Origin: Cyclobacterium plantarum
GTDB taxonomy: Bacteria; Bacteroidota; Bacteroidia; Cytophagales; Cyclobacteriaceae
DNA length: 64,000 nt
Direction: 5' to 3'
NCBI RefSeq assembly: GCF_011290685.1
Contig: NZ_JAANYN010000015.1
Span: forward strand, 1-64,000
Under the pieces are notes generated by a model. The model did no database searches, was not told where the DNA came from, and saw only the letters and a list, made by a program, of their open reading frames with translations. The position numbers and the translations under genes were made by a program. This document shows positions 54,494-63,449 of the stretch, piece after piece; within the stretch, counting starts at the first letter, position 1, and the number at the start of each line of letters is the position of its first letter.

Positions 54494-56494
54494 ATGAAAT
54501 TAAAGATAGTTGAAGAAGACCCCTGGTTGGAAGATTACAAGGAAGAAATATATCAAAGGTGGGTAAGGTTTCAATTGGCCAGAGAGGAGTTGGTGAATGT
54601 GGACGGAAGTCTTTCCGCATTTGCCAGTGGCCATGAGTATTTTGGAATTAATTTCGATCCCCATCGACACGGTTGGGTTTACCGGGAATGGGCACCGGAG
54701 GCCGATGCCTTGTTTTTAATCGGAGAGTTCAATGAGTGGGACCGGTCTTCACATCCACTGGAAAGAAACCAATGGGGGGGTTGGGAGATTTTTCTGCCTT
54801 TTGAATCCTATAAGGATCGTTTTGTTCATCAAAGCCTGATCAAAGTTCATGTGCAGGGAGGAGGTACTGCCCGGGACCGTATTCCGGCCTATATCAGGCG
54901 GGTTGTTCAGGATGAGGCCAATAAGGACTTTTCAGGGCAACTCTGGTTTCCTGACCGGCCGTTTGAATGGACCGATCATGATTTTTTTATGCGTTATCAG
55001 AAAGAGGGACCACTTATTTATGAGTGCCATGTAGGCATGGGGCAGGAAGAGGAAGCCGTTGGAACCTATCTGGATTTTGCCGATAAAATTTTGCCCCGGA
55101 TAAAAAAACTGGGATACAATGCTATTCAGTTGATGGCAATAATGGAGCATCCCTATTACGGTTCATTTGGATACCATGTATCCAATTTTTTCTGTCCTTC
55201 AAGCAGGTTTGGTACGCCCGAAGAGTTAAAGTACCTGGTCAATAAAGCCCATGATATGGGCCTGGCCGTAATCATGGATGTGGTACATTCCCATGCAGTT
55301 CAGAATGTTTCCGAAGGACTCAACGAATTTGACGGTTCGGACCACCACTATTTTCACTCCGGCCCCAGGGGCTATCACGAAGTATGGGACTCCAAATTAT
55401 TTGATTATGGCAAATGGGAGGTTAAGCGGTTTTTGCTCTCAAATCTAAAATACTGGTTGGAAGAATTTCATTTTGATGGTTTTCGATTTGACGGGGTTAC
55501 TTCCATGCTGTATTTCCACCATGGATTAATCACCTTTGACCATTTTGAGAAGTATTTCCATAAAGATGTGGATTGGGATGCCATCATATATTTGCAACTC
55601 GCCAATGCGCTTATTCATGAGGTTAAACCCGGAGCCATCTCCATTGCAGAGGAAGTCAGTGGCATGCCTGGATTGTGCAGGAATCCGGAAGAAGGAGGAG
55701 TTGGGTTTGATTACCGCATGGCCATGGGCATTCCGGATTTCTATATCAAGACTTTAAAAGAAAAGCAGGATGAGGAATGGGATGTTTTGGAATTCTGGAA
55801 GGAATTGAGTGACCGCAGGTATAAAGAAAAAACCATTGCCTACGCAGAATCACACGATCAGGCACTGGTGGGTGATAAATCCATTGCTTTCTGGCTGATG
55901 GATAAGGAAATGTATTTTCACATGCAGGTTGAAGATGATAACATCATCATTGACCGGGGGCTAGCCTTGCATAAGCTCTTCCGGATCTTTACCAGTAGTC
56001 TGGGGGGTGAAGGATATCTCAATTTTATGGGAAATGAATTTGGACACCCCGAGTGGGTTGATTTTCCCAGAGAAGGCAATAACTGGAGTTTTCAATACGC
56101 ACGCAGGCAATGGAGCCTGGCTAAAGACCCAAAACTCAAATACAGATTTTTGGAAAACTGGGATAAGGCCATGGTTCACATGTTAAAGAAGCATCGCATC
56201 CTTCCCAGCCCTTTCGCTGAGCAACTCCACGCTGATCCCAAAAACAAGGTATTGATATATCGGAGAAACGAGCTGTTATTTGCGGTTTCTTTTAATCCCC
56301 AGGATTCCATTCCCGATTACAAGTTCAGAGCACCTGCGATGGATCAATACAGGCTAATTTTGAATTCTGATGATCCTCAATTTGGCGGATTTGGAAGAAT
56401 TGATGGTAAAATGACTTACTTTACCGACCAAAATCAGATGCTCAGCATTTATATGACCAACAGGACTGCCTTGGTTTTTGAGAGAATCGATTGA
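54494..56494 (+). CDS. glgB: 1,4-alpha-glucan branching enzyme (eukaryotic-type GH13)
   Basis: This 666-residue cytoplasmic enzyme branches glycogen by cutting alpha-1,4 chains and making alpha-1,6 links. The N-terminal CBM48-like module holds WVYREWAPEADALFLIGEFN, the barrel has YGSFGYHVSNFFCPSSRFGT (region I), FRFDGVTSM with nucleophile Asp333, ISIAEEVSGMPGLCRNPEEG with acid/base Glu386 and YAESHDQALVGDK with the third Asp. The SFGYHV, DGVTSM and ESHDQA patterns and the ~670-residue length fit the eukaryotic-like (GH13_8) branch rather than the bacterial GlgB type. No glycogen synthase or ADP-glucose gene is nearby. It follows a set of degenerate leader repeats. Confidence 0.93.
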   Translation: MKLKIVEEDPWLEDYKEEIYQRWVRFQLAREELVNVDGSLSAFASGHEYFGINFDPHRHGWVYREWAPEADALFLIGEFNEWDRSSHPLERNQWGGWEIFLPFESYKDRFVHQSLIKVHVQGGGTARDRIPAYIRRVVQDEANKDFSGQLWFPDRPFEWTDHDFFMRYQKEGPLIYECHVGMGQEEEAVGTYLDFADKILPRIKKLGYNAIQLMAIMEHPYYGSFGYHVSNFFCPSSRFGTPEELKYLVNKAHDMGLAVIMDVVHSHAVQNVSEGLNEFDGSDHHYFHSGPRGYHEVWDSKLFDYGKWEVKRFLLSNLKYWLEEFHFDGFRFDGVTSMLYFHHGLITFDHFEKYFHKDVDWDAIIYLQLANALIHEVKPGAISIAEEVSGMPGLCRNPEEGGVGFDYRMAMGIPDFYIKTLKEKQDEEWDVLEFWKELSDRRYKEKTIAYAESHDQALVGDKSIAFWLMDKEMYFHMQVEDDNIIIDRGLALHKLFRIFTSSLGGEGYLNFMGNEFGHPEWVDFPREGNNWSFQYARRQWSLAKDPKLKYRFLENWDKAMVHMLKKHRILPSPFAEQLHADPKNKVLIYRRNELLFAVSFNPQDSIPDYKFRAPAMDQYRLILNSDDPQFGGFGRIDGKMTYFTDQNQMLSIYMTNRTALVFERID

Positions 56495-56604
56495 TTTCCA
56501 ATTTTTATTTGGCGAAAATACAAAATATTGGAAAATTAAGAAATAAGTATTGGTCTTGCATCTTTTTTACCTAATATTGTGACCAGATTGTAGAAAGTTA
56601 GCCT

Positions 56605-57951
56605 ATGGCAATGAATATTGTGATTGCGGGAGCAGGAGATATGGGGTACCACCTGGCGGAACAGCTTTGTTACGAAAACAAGAACATCATTTTGATCGAT
56701 TTGGACAAAGATGTTCTGGACAATATTGGGTCCCGACTAGATGTACTGACTATTGAGGGGGACTCTGCTTCCATAGATATCCTGAAGAAGGCCAATATCC
56801 ATAATGCTGAACTCATGCTGGCGGTCACTACCTCTGAAAAGACGAACATTTGTTCGGCCATTTTGGCCAAACAATTGGGTGCAAGGAAGGTAATCGCCAG
56901 GGTTCGAAACCACGATTATTTATATCCTGAAAATAAAATATACTTCGAAAACCTGGGCATAGATTCCATTATTTCTCCATCTATGCTGTGCAGCAAGGAA
57001 ATTTCGCGTTTGATAAAACGCTCTACTTTTTCTGATGTTATCGAATTTGAAGGGGGTAAATTGAGCGTGGTGGGAATAACCCTGGAATACAATTCACCAT
57101 TGGTGAACAAAAAGCTGTCGGATGCTGCTACTGATCCTATATTTAAAGATATTCGTATCATTGCCATCGTACGGGACCACAGGACCCTCATTCCAAGGGG
57201 GGATACCTATATCCGAAATAATGACCATGTCTTTTTCATATCCAATAACAAGTCTGTAGATACTGTAAAAGATTTGGTGAGGCATAAGGAGAAAGACATA
57301 CATAGCCTGATGCTGATCGGGGGGGATGATCTGGCCTATTCTACAGCGACAGAATTGGAACATGATTATGGTATAACCCTTATCCACAATGATAAAGAAC
57401 GCTGTAAATGGCTGGCTGAAAGGTTGGATGCTACCCTGGTAATTCATGGGGATTACAAAAACATCAATCTACTGATAGAGGAGGGATTGGAAACCATGGA
57501 CGGATTTTTGGCTTTGACCAATAGCTCGGAAACAAATATTATTACCAGTCTGAGTGCCAAAAACCATGGTGTATATAAAACCATAGCCCATGTGGATACC
57601 CGGGAATATATCCATATTTCGCATAGCATAGGGGTGGATTCCCTGATCAATAAAAAACTGGTGGCGGCCAATCACGTAAGCCGCTACCTGACCAAAGGAA
57701 AGGTAGAAGCTGTGTCGGGGATTCATGGTGTGGAAGCAGAATTTGTACAATATCTGGTAACGAAAAATAACCGATTGACCAAGAAAAACCTTAAAGCCCT
57801 TCATTTCCCAAATTCAGCTATAGTTGCGGGTGTAATCCGGGGGGAGGAAGTGTTTATTCCTGATGGGGAATTCCAGTTAAAGCTAAATGATAAAGCCATT
57901 GTTTTGGCCCTCCCTGAAGCCAAGCCCGTTTTGGAAAAACTATTTAATTGA
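56605..57951 (+). CDS. trkA: Trk system potassium transporter regulatory subunit TrkA
   Basis: This 448-residue cytoplasmic protein has two RCK (KTN plus C-terminal) halves. Each begins with a nucleotide-binding segment: IVIAGAGDMGYHLAEQL with LIDLDKDVL in the first (~1-130) and SLMLIGGDDLAYSTATELEH with LIHNDKERCKWLAERLD in the second (~230-370). Each half continues with a TrkA_C domain. TrkA binds NAD(H) and gates the TrkH channel for K+ uptake. Its stop is three bases before the TrkH ATG, so they form one operon. Confidence 0.95.
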   Translation: MAMNIVIAGAGDMGYHLAEQLCYENKNIILIDLDKDVLDNIGSRLDVLTIEGDSASIDILKKANIHNAELMLAVTTSEKTNICSAILAKQLGARKVIARVRNHDYLYPENKIYFENLGIDSIISPSMLCSKEISRLIKRSTFSDVIEFEGGKLSVVGITLEYNSPLVNKKLSDAATDPIFKDIRIIAIVRDHRTLIPRGDTYIRNNDHVFFISNNKSVDTVKDLVRHKEKDIHSLMLIGGDDLAYSTATELEHDYGITLIHNDKERCKWLAERLDATLVIHGDYKNINLLIEEGLETMDGFLALTNSSETNIITSLSAKNHGVYKTIAHVDTREYIHISHSIGVDSLINKKLVAANHVSRYLTKGKVEAVSGIHGVEAEFVQYLVTKNNRLTKKNLKALHFPNSAIVAGVIRGEEVFIPDGEFQLKLNDKAIVLALPEAKPVLEKLFN

Positions 57952-57953
57952 CC

Positions 57954-59405
57954 ATGATCCATTACAAGGCTATTCTAAAAGTAATGGGAGGGCTGATGAT
58001 GCTCCTTGGAGTCCTGATGTCCCCGAGTATTGCATTTTCTTATTATTACCGAAGCGGTGACCAGATGACGCTAATTGGTTCCTCGTTGATTTGTCTCGTT
58101 GTAGGGGGGACATTTTTTTATTCCTTTGCCAAGCAGGATCAAAATATCAGAAAGCGGGAGGGTTACATGATCGTGGCCATGAGTTGGATCATTATGTCTG
58201 TCTTTGGGATGATGCCATATATTTTTAGTGGGAGTATTACCGCAGTGGCTGATGCTATTTTTGAGACCGTATCAGGATTTACCACCACTGGTGCAACTAT
58301 TTTAACTGATATTGAGCAACTTCCGGAAGGAATTCTATTGTGGCGGAGTATGACCCAATGGATAGGAGGCCTGGGAATCATTGTTTTAACGGTGGCGATT
58401 TTCCCTCTTTTGGGAATTGGGGGGATTGAGCTGTTTGTTGCTGAATCACCAGGTCCTACGTCTGATAAAGTTCATCCCCGGATTAGGGAAACGGCCAAGC
58501 GGCTCTGGTACATATATGTAGGATTGACGGTTATCCTGGTGGTATTGTATTACCTGGAAGGGATGTCGTTTTTTGATGCCATGAATCATGCGCTGACCAC
58601 CATGTCAACAGGGGGATTTTCTACCAAAAATGCAAGCATGGCGTATTTTGATAATCCCCTAATCCAATATACAGCCATCCTTTTTATGTTTCTGGCAGGC
58701 ACGAATTTTACGCTTCTCTATTTTGCCTTTAAAGGCAGGTTTAAGAGGATTTGGGCCAGTGATGAATTTAGAGCTTATTTGATATCACTATTGGCTTTAA
58801 TTATTGGTATTGCGATGGCCATTTATTATTTGGTACCAGGCAATCCGGAGAAGATCTTAAGGGAAGCCATGTTTCAGGTAGTTTCCCTGATAACTACTAC
58901 AGGTTATGTTACGGCAGATTATACAGCTTACAGCAATGGTTTGACGGTCATTTTTTTTATGATGCTTTTTATTGGTGCCTGCGCCGGTTCTACAAGTGGA
59001 GGGATCAAGTTTATCAGGCACCTGACTTTTGTAAAAAACTCCACCCTGGAATTCAAGCGCATTGTGCATCCCCGGGCCGTGGTGCCATTAAAAATCAATG
59101 GAGAGCGGGTCACTGGAAAAGTCATAACCCATATCATGAATTTTTTATTACTGTACCTCATGATATTTGTTTTGGGATCTATTGTGATGTCAATTGCCGG
59201 TTATGATCTCATTACTTCCTTTGGTGCTGTGGCTACTTCTTTAGGAAATGTGGGGCCGGCCATTGGACGTGTGGGTCCAGTGGATAATTTTGCCTTTTTT
59301 TCTCCCTTTGCGAAATTATTTCTCAGTTTTTTGATGTTATTGGGAAGACTGGAGCTTTTTACCATTTTGGTATTGTTTACTCCCTATTTTTGGCGTGCCA
59401 ACTAA
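57954..59405 (+). CDS. trkH: Trk/Ktr-family potassium channel subunit TrkH
   Basis: This protein is 483 residues from the ATG at 57954; the TTG overlapping the previous stop is less likely. It is a K+ transporter with four MPM repeats. Selectivity-filter-like turns are visible: TVSGFTTTGATILT, MSTGGFSTKNASM, ITTTGYVTADYTAY and a final SLGNVGPAIGRVG with the fourth filter. Other TrkH features are QWIGGLGIIVLTVAIFPLLG and GACAGSTSGGIKFIR. It works with TrkA directly upstream in K+ uptake. Confidence 0.95.
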   Translation: MIHYKAILKVMGGLMMLLGVLMSPSIAFSYYYRSGDQMTLIGSSLICLVVGGTFFYSFAKQDQNIRKREGYMIVAMSWIIMSVFGMMPYIFSGSITAVADAIFETVSGFTTTGATILTDIEQLPEGILLWRSMTQWIGGLGIIVLTVAIFPLLGIGGIELFVAESPGPTSDKVHPRIRETAKRLWYIYVGLTVILVVLYYLEGMSFFDAMNHALTTMSTGGFSTKNASMAYFDNPLIQYTAILFMFLAGTNFTLLYFAFKGRFKRIWASDEFRAYLISLLALIIGIAMAIYYLVPGNPEKILREAMFQVVSLITTTGYVTADYTAYSNGLTVIFFMMLFIGACAGSTSGGIKFIRHLTFVKNSTLEFKRIVHPRAVVPLKINGERVTGKVITHIMNFLLLYLMIFVLGSIVMSIAGYDLITSFGAVATSLGNVGPAIGRVGPVDNFAFFSPFAKLFLSFLMLLGRLELFTILVLFTPYFWRAN

Positions 59406-59420
59406 AATACATACAAACTT

Positions 59421-60185
59421 ATGAAACCGACCGTAATTGCTGTATTCACTGCACCTGAGCTGGGTTTTAGAGGAAACCCTGCCGCTGTTGTGCGTTCCCC
59501 AACTGCATTGAACGAGAAGGAAATGCAGGAGCAAGCTTCCGGAATTGGCATGCCCGCAACCTCCTTCCTGTTTCAGGATATCCAAGGCAAATACCACGTC
59601 AGGTGGTTTGCACCGGATGAAGAAATTGGCCTTTGCGGGCATGGTGCAGCTGCTGCAGGTATATTTCTGGCACTAAAAAATGCTACGGGTGAAGTTGAGC
59701 TTCATTTTCAGGGAGGCGTTATTGTGGTGAAGGTTGCCGGGGACAGGTTTTCCCTGCATCTGGAGGCGATTCCTGTTCTTGAAAGAATAAATCCTCCCCA
59801 AGCTATTCTCGACGGCCTGGGAATCCCGGTTTTGGAAATGTATAAAACAGCCAACAAGCACCTGATCATAACAGACACCGAAGCGGCAGTAGCCCAAATG
59901 CGCCCCGATTTTGTCAGGCTGAGACAGTCGGATATTTTTGGTTATGCTATTTCAGCCAAAGGGGATCAGGTTGATTTTGTAAGCAGGACCCTGGTGCCAC
60001 ATGTGCAGCAACTGGAAGATCATGCTACCGGATCTTCCCACGCACTTCTCGTGCCCTATTGGTCAGAAAAATTGAATAAGAAAAACATGACCGCCCATCA
60101 GTTGAGTCCCAGAGGTGGGCGCTTTTTCGTTGAAATGGCAGAAGAGGAGGTTATCCTGACGGGTACTTATGAGATCGAAAAATAA
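59421..60185 (+). CDS. PhzF-family isomerase/epimerase
   Basis: This 254-residue cytoplasmic protein has the PhzF (diaminopimelate-epimerase-like) fold. Typical stretches are VIAVFTAPELGFRGNPAAVV at the N-terminus, a mid MPATSFLF and RWFAPDEEIGLCGHGAAAAG, and the C-terminal pattern QLEDHATGSSHALLVPYW with QLSPRGGRFFVEM. Catalysis uses a conserved acidic residue near the N-terminus (usually Glu in GNPxAVV...). The substrate is unknown; many such proteins act on small metabolites. It stands between the Trk operon and the arginine operon. Confidence 0.88.
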   Translation: MKPTVIAVFTAPELGFRGNPAAVVRSPTALNEKEMQEQASGIGMPATSFLFQDIQGKYHVRWFAPDEEIGLCGHGAAAAGIFLALKNATGEVELHFQGGVIVVKVAGDRFSLHLEAIPVLERINPPQAILDGLGIPVLEMYKTANKHLIITDTEAAVAQMRPDFVRLRQSDIFGYAISAKGDQVDFVSRTLVPHVQQLEDHATGSSHALLVPYWSEKLNKKNMTAHQLSPRGGRFFVEMAEEEVILTGTYEIEK

Positions 60186-60304
60186 AGATGTTTCCTGATG
60201 ACAGGATGTCAGTAATTTTTTTAAGTTTTTGATTATTTGAATAATGGATAAAAATATTCTAATCAATTTATTTTTTATCCTGTTTTCGATATAAATTTTT
60301 TTCC

Positions 60305-60333
60305 TTGGTATAATTATTGCTTTTTTATTTTGC
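60305..60333 (+). promoter_or_regulatory. Candidate promoter of the arginine operon
   Basis: TTGG at 60305 and TATTTTGC at 60326 are 17 bases apart, similar to the Bacteroidota -33/-7 pattern, and lie about 40 bases before the argB ATG. No clear arginine-repressor palindrome was recognised nearby. Confidence 0.35.
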
Positions 60334-60373
60334 AATGTTTTTTTAAATCTAATTTCAACCAAATTAAAATATA

Positions 60374-61198
60374 ATGGAATACCGAAAGATTCTCATCAAA
60401 TATGGTGGGAATGCAATGGTCAACCAGGAATTAAAAGAAGCCATTGCCCAAAAAATAAAAACCTTGCAAAATCATGGCGTCCAGGTGATTTTGGTTCATG
60501 GAGGAGGTCCTTTTATCAACAAATCTTTGGAAGATGCAGGTATAACATCACAATTTTTTGATGGCCACAGACATACCAGCCCGGAAGCATTGAGCTGTAT
60601 AGAAAAAACACTGAAAGGGGAAGTAAACAGTTCATTAGTGAATTTGCTCAACCGGGAGGGCTTGCAGGCAGTAGGCCTTTCCGGAAAGGACGGCAAACTG
60701 GCCATAGCGCAAAAAAGATGGCACCTGGCACGCAATGAGGCGGGTGAAGAGAGTCAGGTGGACCTTGGGCAGGTAGGAGATGTAAAAGTCGTAAACCCTT
60801 TGTTGTTAAAAATTTTACTTGATAATGGTTTTACCCCTGTGATTACCTGTATTGCTTCAGACGAAAAAGGCAATGATTTCAATATCAATGGGGATGTATT
60901 TGCAGGAAAAATTGCAGCAGCTATGGAAGTAGATGCTTATATTGTACTCACAGACGTGGATGGCCTCTACCAGGACTACCCGGACCCTGCCTCTATTCTG
61001 AAAGAAGTCAATCTAAAAACCATTCCACAATATTATGGTAAAGCGATAAAAGGTGGGATGATCCCAAAGATTGAATCCTGTGTGGCAGCTTTAGAAGCAG
61101 GTGTAAAGAAAGCCGTCATTTTAAATGGCACACAGCCCGATCAGATTTCAGATTATATTATCAATCAAAGAACTATAGGAACAACCATAACTCAATAA
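60374..61198 (+). CDS. argB: Acetylglutamate kinase
   Basis: This 274-residue enzyme phosphorylates N-acetylglutamate in arginine synthesis. The amino-acid-kinase signature begins ILIKYGGNAMVNQELKEAI, with VQVILVHGGGPFINKSL, GLSGKDGKL, then VITCIASDEKGNDFNINGDV and a C-terminal MIPKIESCVAALEAGVKKAV. It opens the operon argB-argD-argC-argJ; argD begins two bases after its stop. The length is normal for the family. Confidence 0.95.
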   Translation: MEYRKILIKYGGNAMVNQELKEAIAQKIKTLQNHGVQVILVHGGGPFINKSLEDAGITSQFFDGHRHTSPEALSCIEKTLKGEVNSSLVNLLNREGLQAVGLSGKDGKLAIAQKRWHLARNEAGEESQVDLGQVGDVKVVNPLLLKILLDNGFTPVITCIASDEKGNDFNINGDVFAGKIAAAMEVDAYIVLTDVDGLYQDYPDPASILKEVNLKTIPQYYGKAIKGGMIPKIESCVAALEAGVKKAVILNGTQPDQISDYIINQRTIGTTITQ

Positions 61199-61200
61199 AC

Positions 61201-62403
61201 ATGCAGATTTCGAATGAATATTTATATGAGGAAGATAAAAAACATTACTTACCTACTTTTAAGCGCTTCCCGTTAGCACTTATCAAAGGAAAGGGTAGCA
61301 GGGTCTGGGATGCGGATGGAAAGGAATACATTGACATGCTTGCAGGAATTGCGGTAAATAATCTGGGACATTGTCATCCTAAGGTCGTGGGTGCTATCCG
61401 GGATCAGGCAGGAGAATTGATGCATATTTCCAATTTTTTTGTGAGTCCTCCTCAGGTCGCACTTAGTAAATTATTGGTAGATCTTAGTCGTTTATCCCAT
61501 GTGTTTTTAACCAATAGTGGGGCAGAATCGGTTGAAGGAGCGATTAAGGTTGCGAGAAAGTATGCTTCCAAGAAGAAAAAAGGAGGAGAGATCATCTCCA
61601 TGAAAACCTCTTTTCATGGACGGACGCTGGCGACCATTGCCACCGGACAGGCAAAATATCAAAAAGGGTTTGCACCCATACCTACCGGTTTTGTGCAAGT
61701 GGATTTCAATGACATCAAGGCTTTAGAGAATGCCATTACGCCAGATACCGCTGCAGTCATACTGGAACCTGTCCAGGGAGAAGGAGGTATTATCCCAGCC
61801 GAAAAAGCCTATCTGCAGGCTGCAAGAAAATTATGCGATGAAAATGATGTGCTTCTGATTTTTGATGAAATTCAATGTGGAATTGGACGGACAGGCCATC
61901 TTTTTGCCAAGGATCATTTTGGCGTTCAGCCGGATATCATGACTTTGGCGAAAGGCCTGGGTAGCGGTATGCCCGTAGGAGCTTTCCTTTGTAACGAAAA
62001 AGTTGGTGCAGCCATTGATTATGGAGACCACGGGACTACTTTTGGTGGCAATCCACTTGCGTCGGCTGCTGCGCTGGCTACCATCAAAGCCATCCTGGAT
62101 GAAAACCTCTGTCAGGCAGCTAAGGACAAAGGGGATTGGTTAATGAGCATCGTCCGTTCCTGGTCAAAGGATCACCCTATGATCAAGGAAGTAAGAGGTA
62201 TAGGATTGATGATCGGCATTCAGTTGGACCGACCTGCTGCGCCCATTGTGAAAGCCCTGATGGATGATGGCGTCATTGCCAATGCCACCGCAGAATCTGT
62301 GTTGCGCCTGGTCCCACCACTTAATATTCCTGAAGAGGACCTGGTGAAGTTTTTGGACAAATTAAAAGCAATCATAATTTCTGTAGAGCAAAATGAAAAG
62401 TAA
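61201..62403 (+). CDS. argD: Acetylornithine aminotransferase
   Basis: This 400-residue class III PLP aminotransferase makes N-acetylornithine from the semialdehyde. The PLP region shows NSGAESVEGAIKVARKYA, TSFHGRTLATIATGQ, VILEPVQGEGGIIPAEKAYL with the conserved Asp in LLIFDEIQCGIGRTG, and the Schiff-base Lys in LAKGLGSGMPVGAFLC. It overlaps argC by 11 bases, so the pair is translationally coupled. Family members also use ornithine or GABA, but the operon settles the role. Confidence 0.94.
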   Translation: MQISNEYLYEEDKKHYLPTFKRFPLALIKGKGSRVWDADGKEYIDMLAGIAVNNLGHCHPKVVGAIRDQAGELMHISNFFVSPPQVALSKLLVDLSRLSHVFLTNSGAESVEGAIKVARKYASKKKKGGEIISMKTSFHGRTLATIATGQAKYQKGFAPIPTGFVQVDFNDIKALENAITPDTAAVILEPVQGEGGIIPAEKAYLQAARKLCDENDVLLIFDEIQCGIGRTGHLFAKDHFGVQPDIMTLAKGLGSGMPVGAFLCNEKVGAAIDYGDHGTTFGGNPLASAAALATIKAILDENLCQAAKDKGDWLMSIVRSWSKDHPMIKEVRGIGLMIGIQLDRPAAPIVKALMDDGVIANATAESVLRLVPPLNIPEEDLVKFLDKLKAIIISVEQNEK

Positions 62404-63436
62404 ACAATATAAAACCAGTATCATAGGTGCTTCTGGATATACGGGTTCGGAACTGGCCCGGATTTTGGTTAATCATTCGGAAACAGAGATTGTCAGTATC
62501 ACTTCTGAATCTCATCAGGGGAAAAAATTCTCTGATCTTCACGCACAATTTTCAGGAATTTTAGACCTTACACTGATCAGTGCGGATGAGGTGGATGTGG
62601 CAGGTTTGGATGTGATTTTTTTGGCCCTGCCACATGGAGTTTCCATGGAATTTGTTAAACGCTGGCAAGATTCGGGAGTAAAAATCATCGACTTATCTGG
62701 AGATTTCAGGCTTTCAACTCCGGAGGTTTATGAGGACTGGTACAAAAAAAGCCACACATACCCCAGGGGATTTGAACAGGCTGTTTACGGCTTGCCAGAA
62801 TTGCATGAAAAGCGCATAAAGTCGGCTACCTTAGTGGCGAATCCCGGCTGTTATCCAACAGCTTCTATTTTGAGCCTTGCCCCTTTGTTTCAAAGCGGGA
62901 AAGTGGATGCCAAAGGAGCAATCATTGATGCCAAGTCAGGAATCACAGGTGCGGGGGTTAAAGCCAGTAATACCACGCATTTCTCAAATGTCAATGATAA
63001 TTTTAAAGCTTATGGTATTGGCAATCACCGGCATACGGTGGAAATTCAGGAACAGCTTTCATTTTTACTGAAAAAATCGGTTTATTTACAGTTTACCCCA
63101 CATCTATTACCAGTAGACAGGGGTATATTGGCAACAGCCTACATTAGTGTAGAAGGAGCGATGAATCAGGAAAAACTTGATAAAATGTATCAGGATTTTT
63201 ACAACAAAAAGCCGTTTGTAAGGCTAAGAAATCAGGCCCCTTCCATCAAAGAGGTTCGGGGAAGCAATTATGCCGATATTTATCCATTTTGGGATGACCG
63301 GACCAAAAGAGCGATTGTAGTGACTGTGATTGACAACCTGGTTAAAGGGGCTGCCGGACAAGCCGTACACAACATGAATCTCATGCTGGGATTGGAGGAA
63401 TCCACCGGTTTGAATCAGGTACCCATGCAACCATAA
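62393..63436 (+). CDS. argC: N-acetyl-gamma-glutamyl-phosphate reductase
   Basis: This 347-residue NADPH-dependent reductase has SIIGASGYTGSELARILV as the nucleotide-binding start, DLSGDFRL, and the catalytic Cys in VANPGCYPTASIL. The C-terminal part HRHTVEIQEQL and FTPHLLPVDRGILAT is typical. It begins inside the end of argD. Together with argB, argD and argJ it covers the acetylated half of ornithine synthesis. Confidence 0.95.
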   Translation: MKSKQYKTSIIGASGYTGSELARILVNHSETEIVSITSESHQGKKFSDLHAQFSGILDLTLISADEVDVAGLDVIFLALPHGVSMEFVKRWQDSGVKIIDLSGDFRLSTPEVYEDWYKKSHTYPRGFEQAVYGLPELHEKRIKSATLVANPGCYPTASILSLAPLFQSGKVDAKGAIIDAKSGITGAGVKASNTTHFSNVNDNFKAYGIGNHRHTVEIQEQLSFLLKKSVYLQFTPHLLPVDRGILATAYISVEGAMNQEKLDKMYQDFYNKKPFVRLRNQAPSIKEVRGSNYADIYPFWDDRTKRAIVVTVIDNLVKGAAGQAVHNMNLMLGLEESTGLNQVPMQP

Positions 63437-63449
63437 AAGCATAGAAAGA

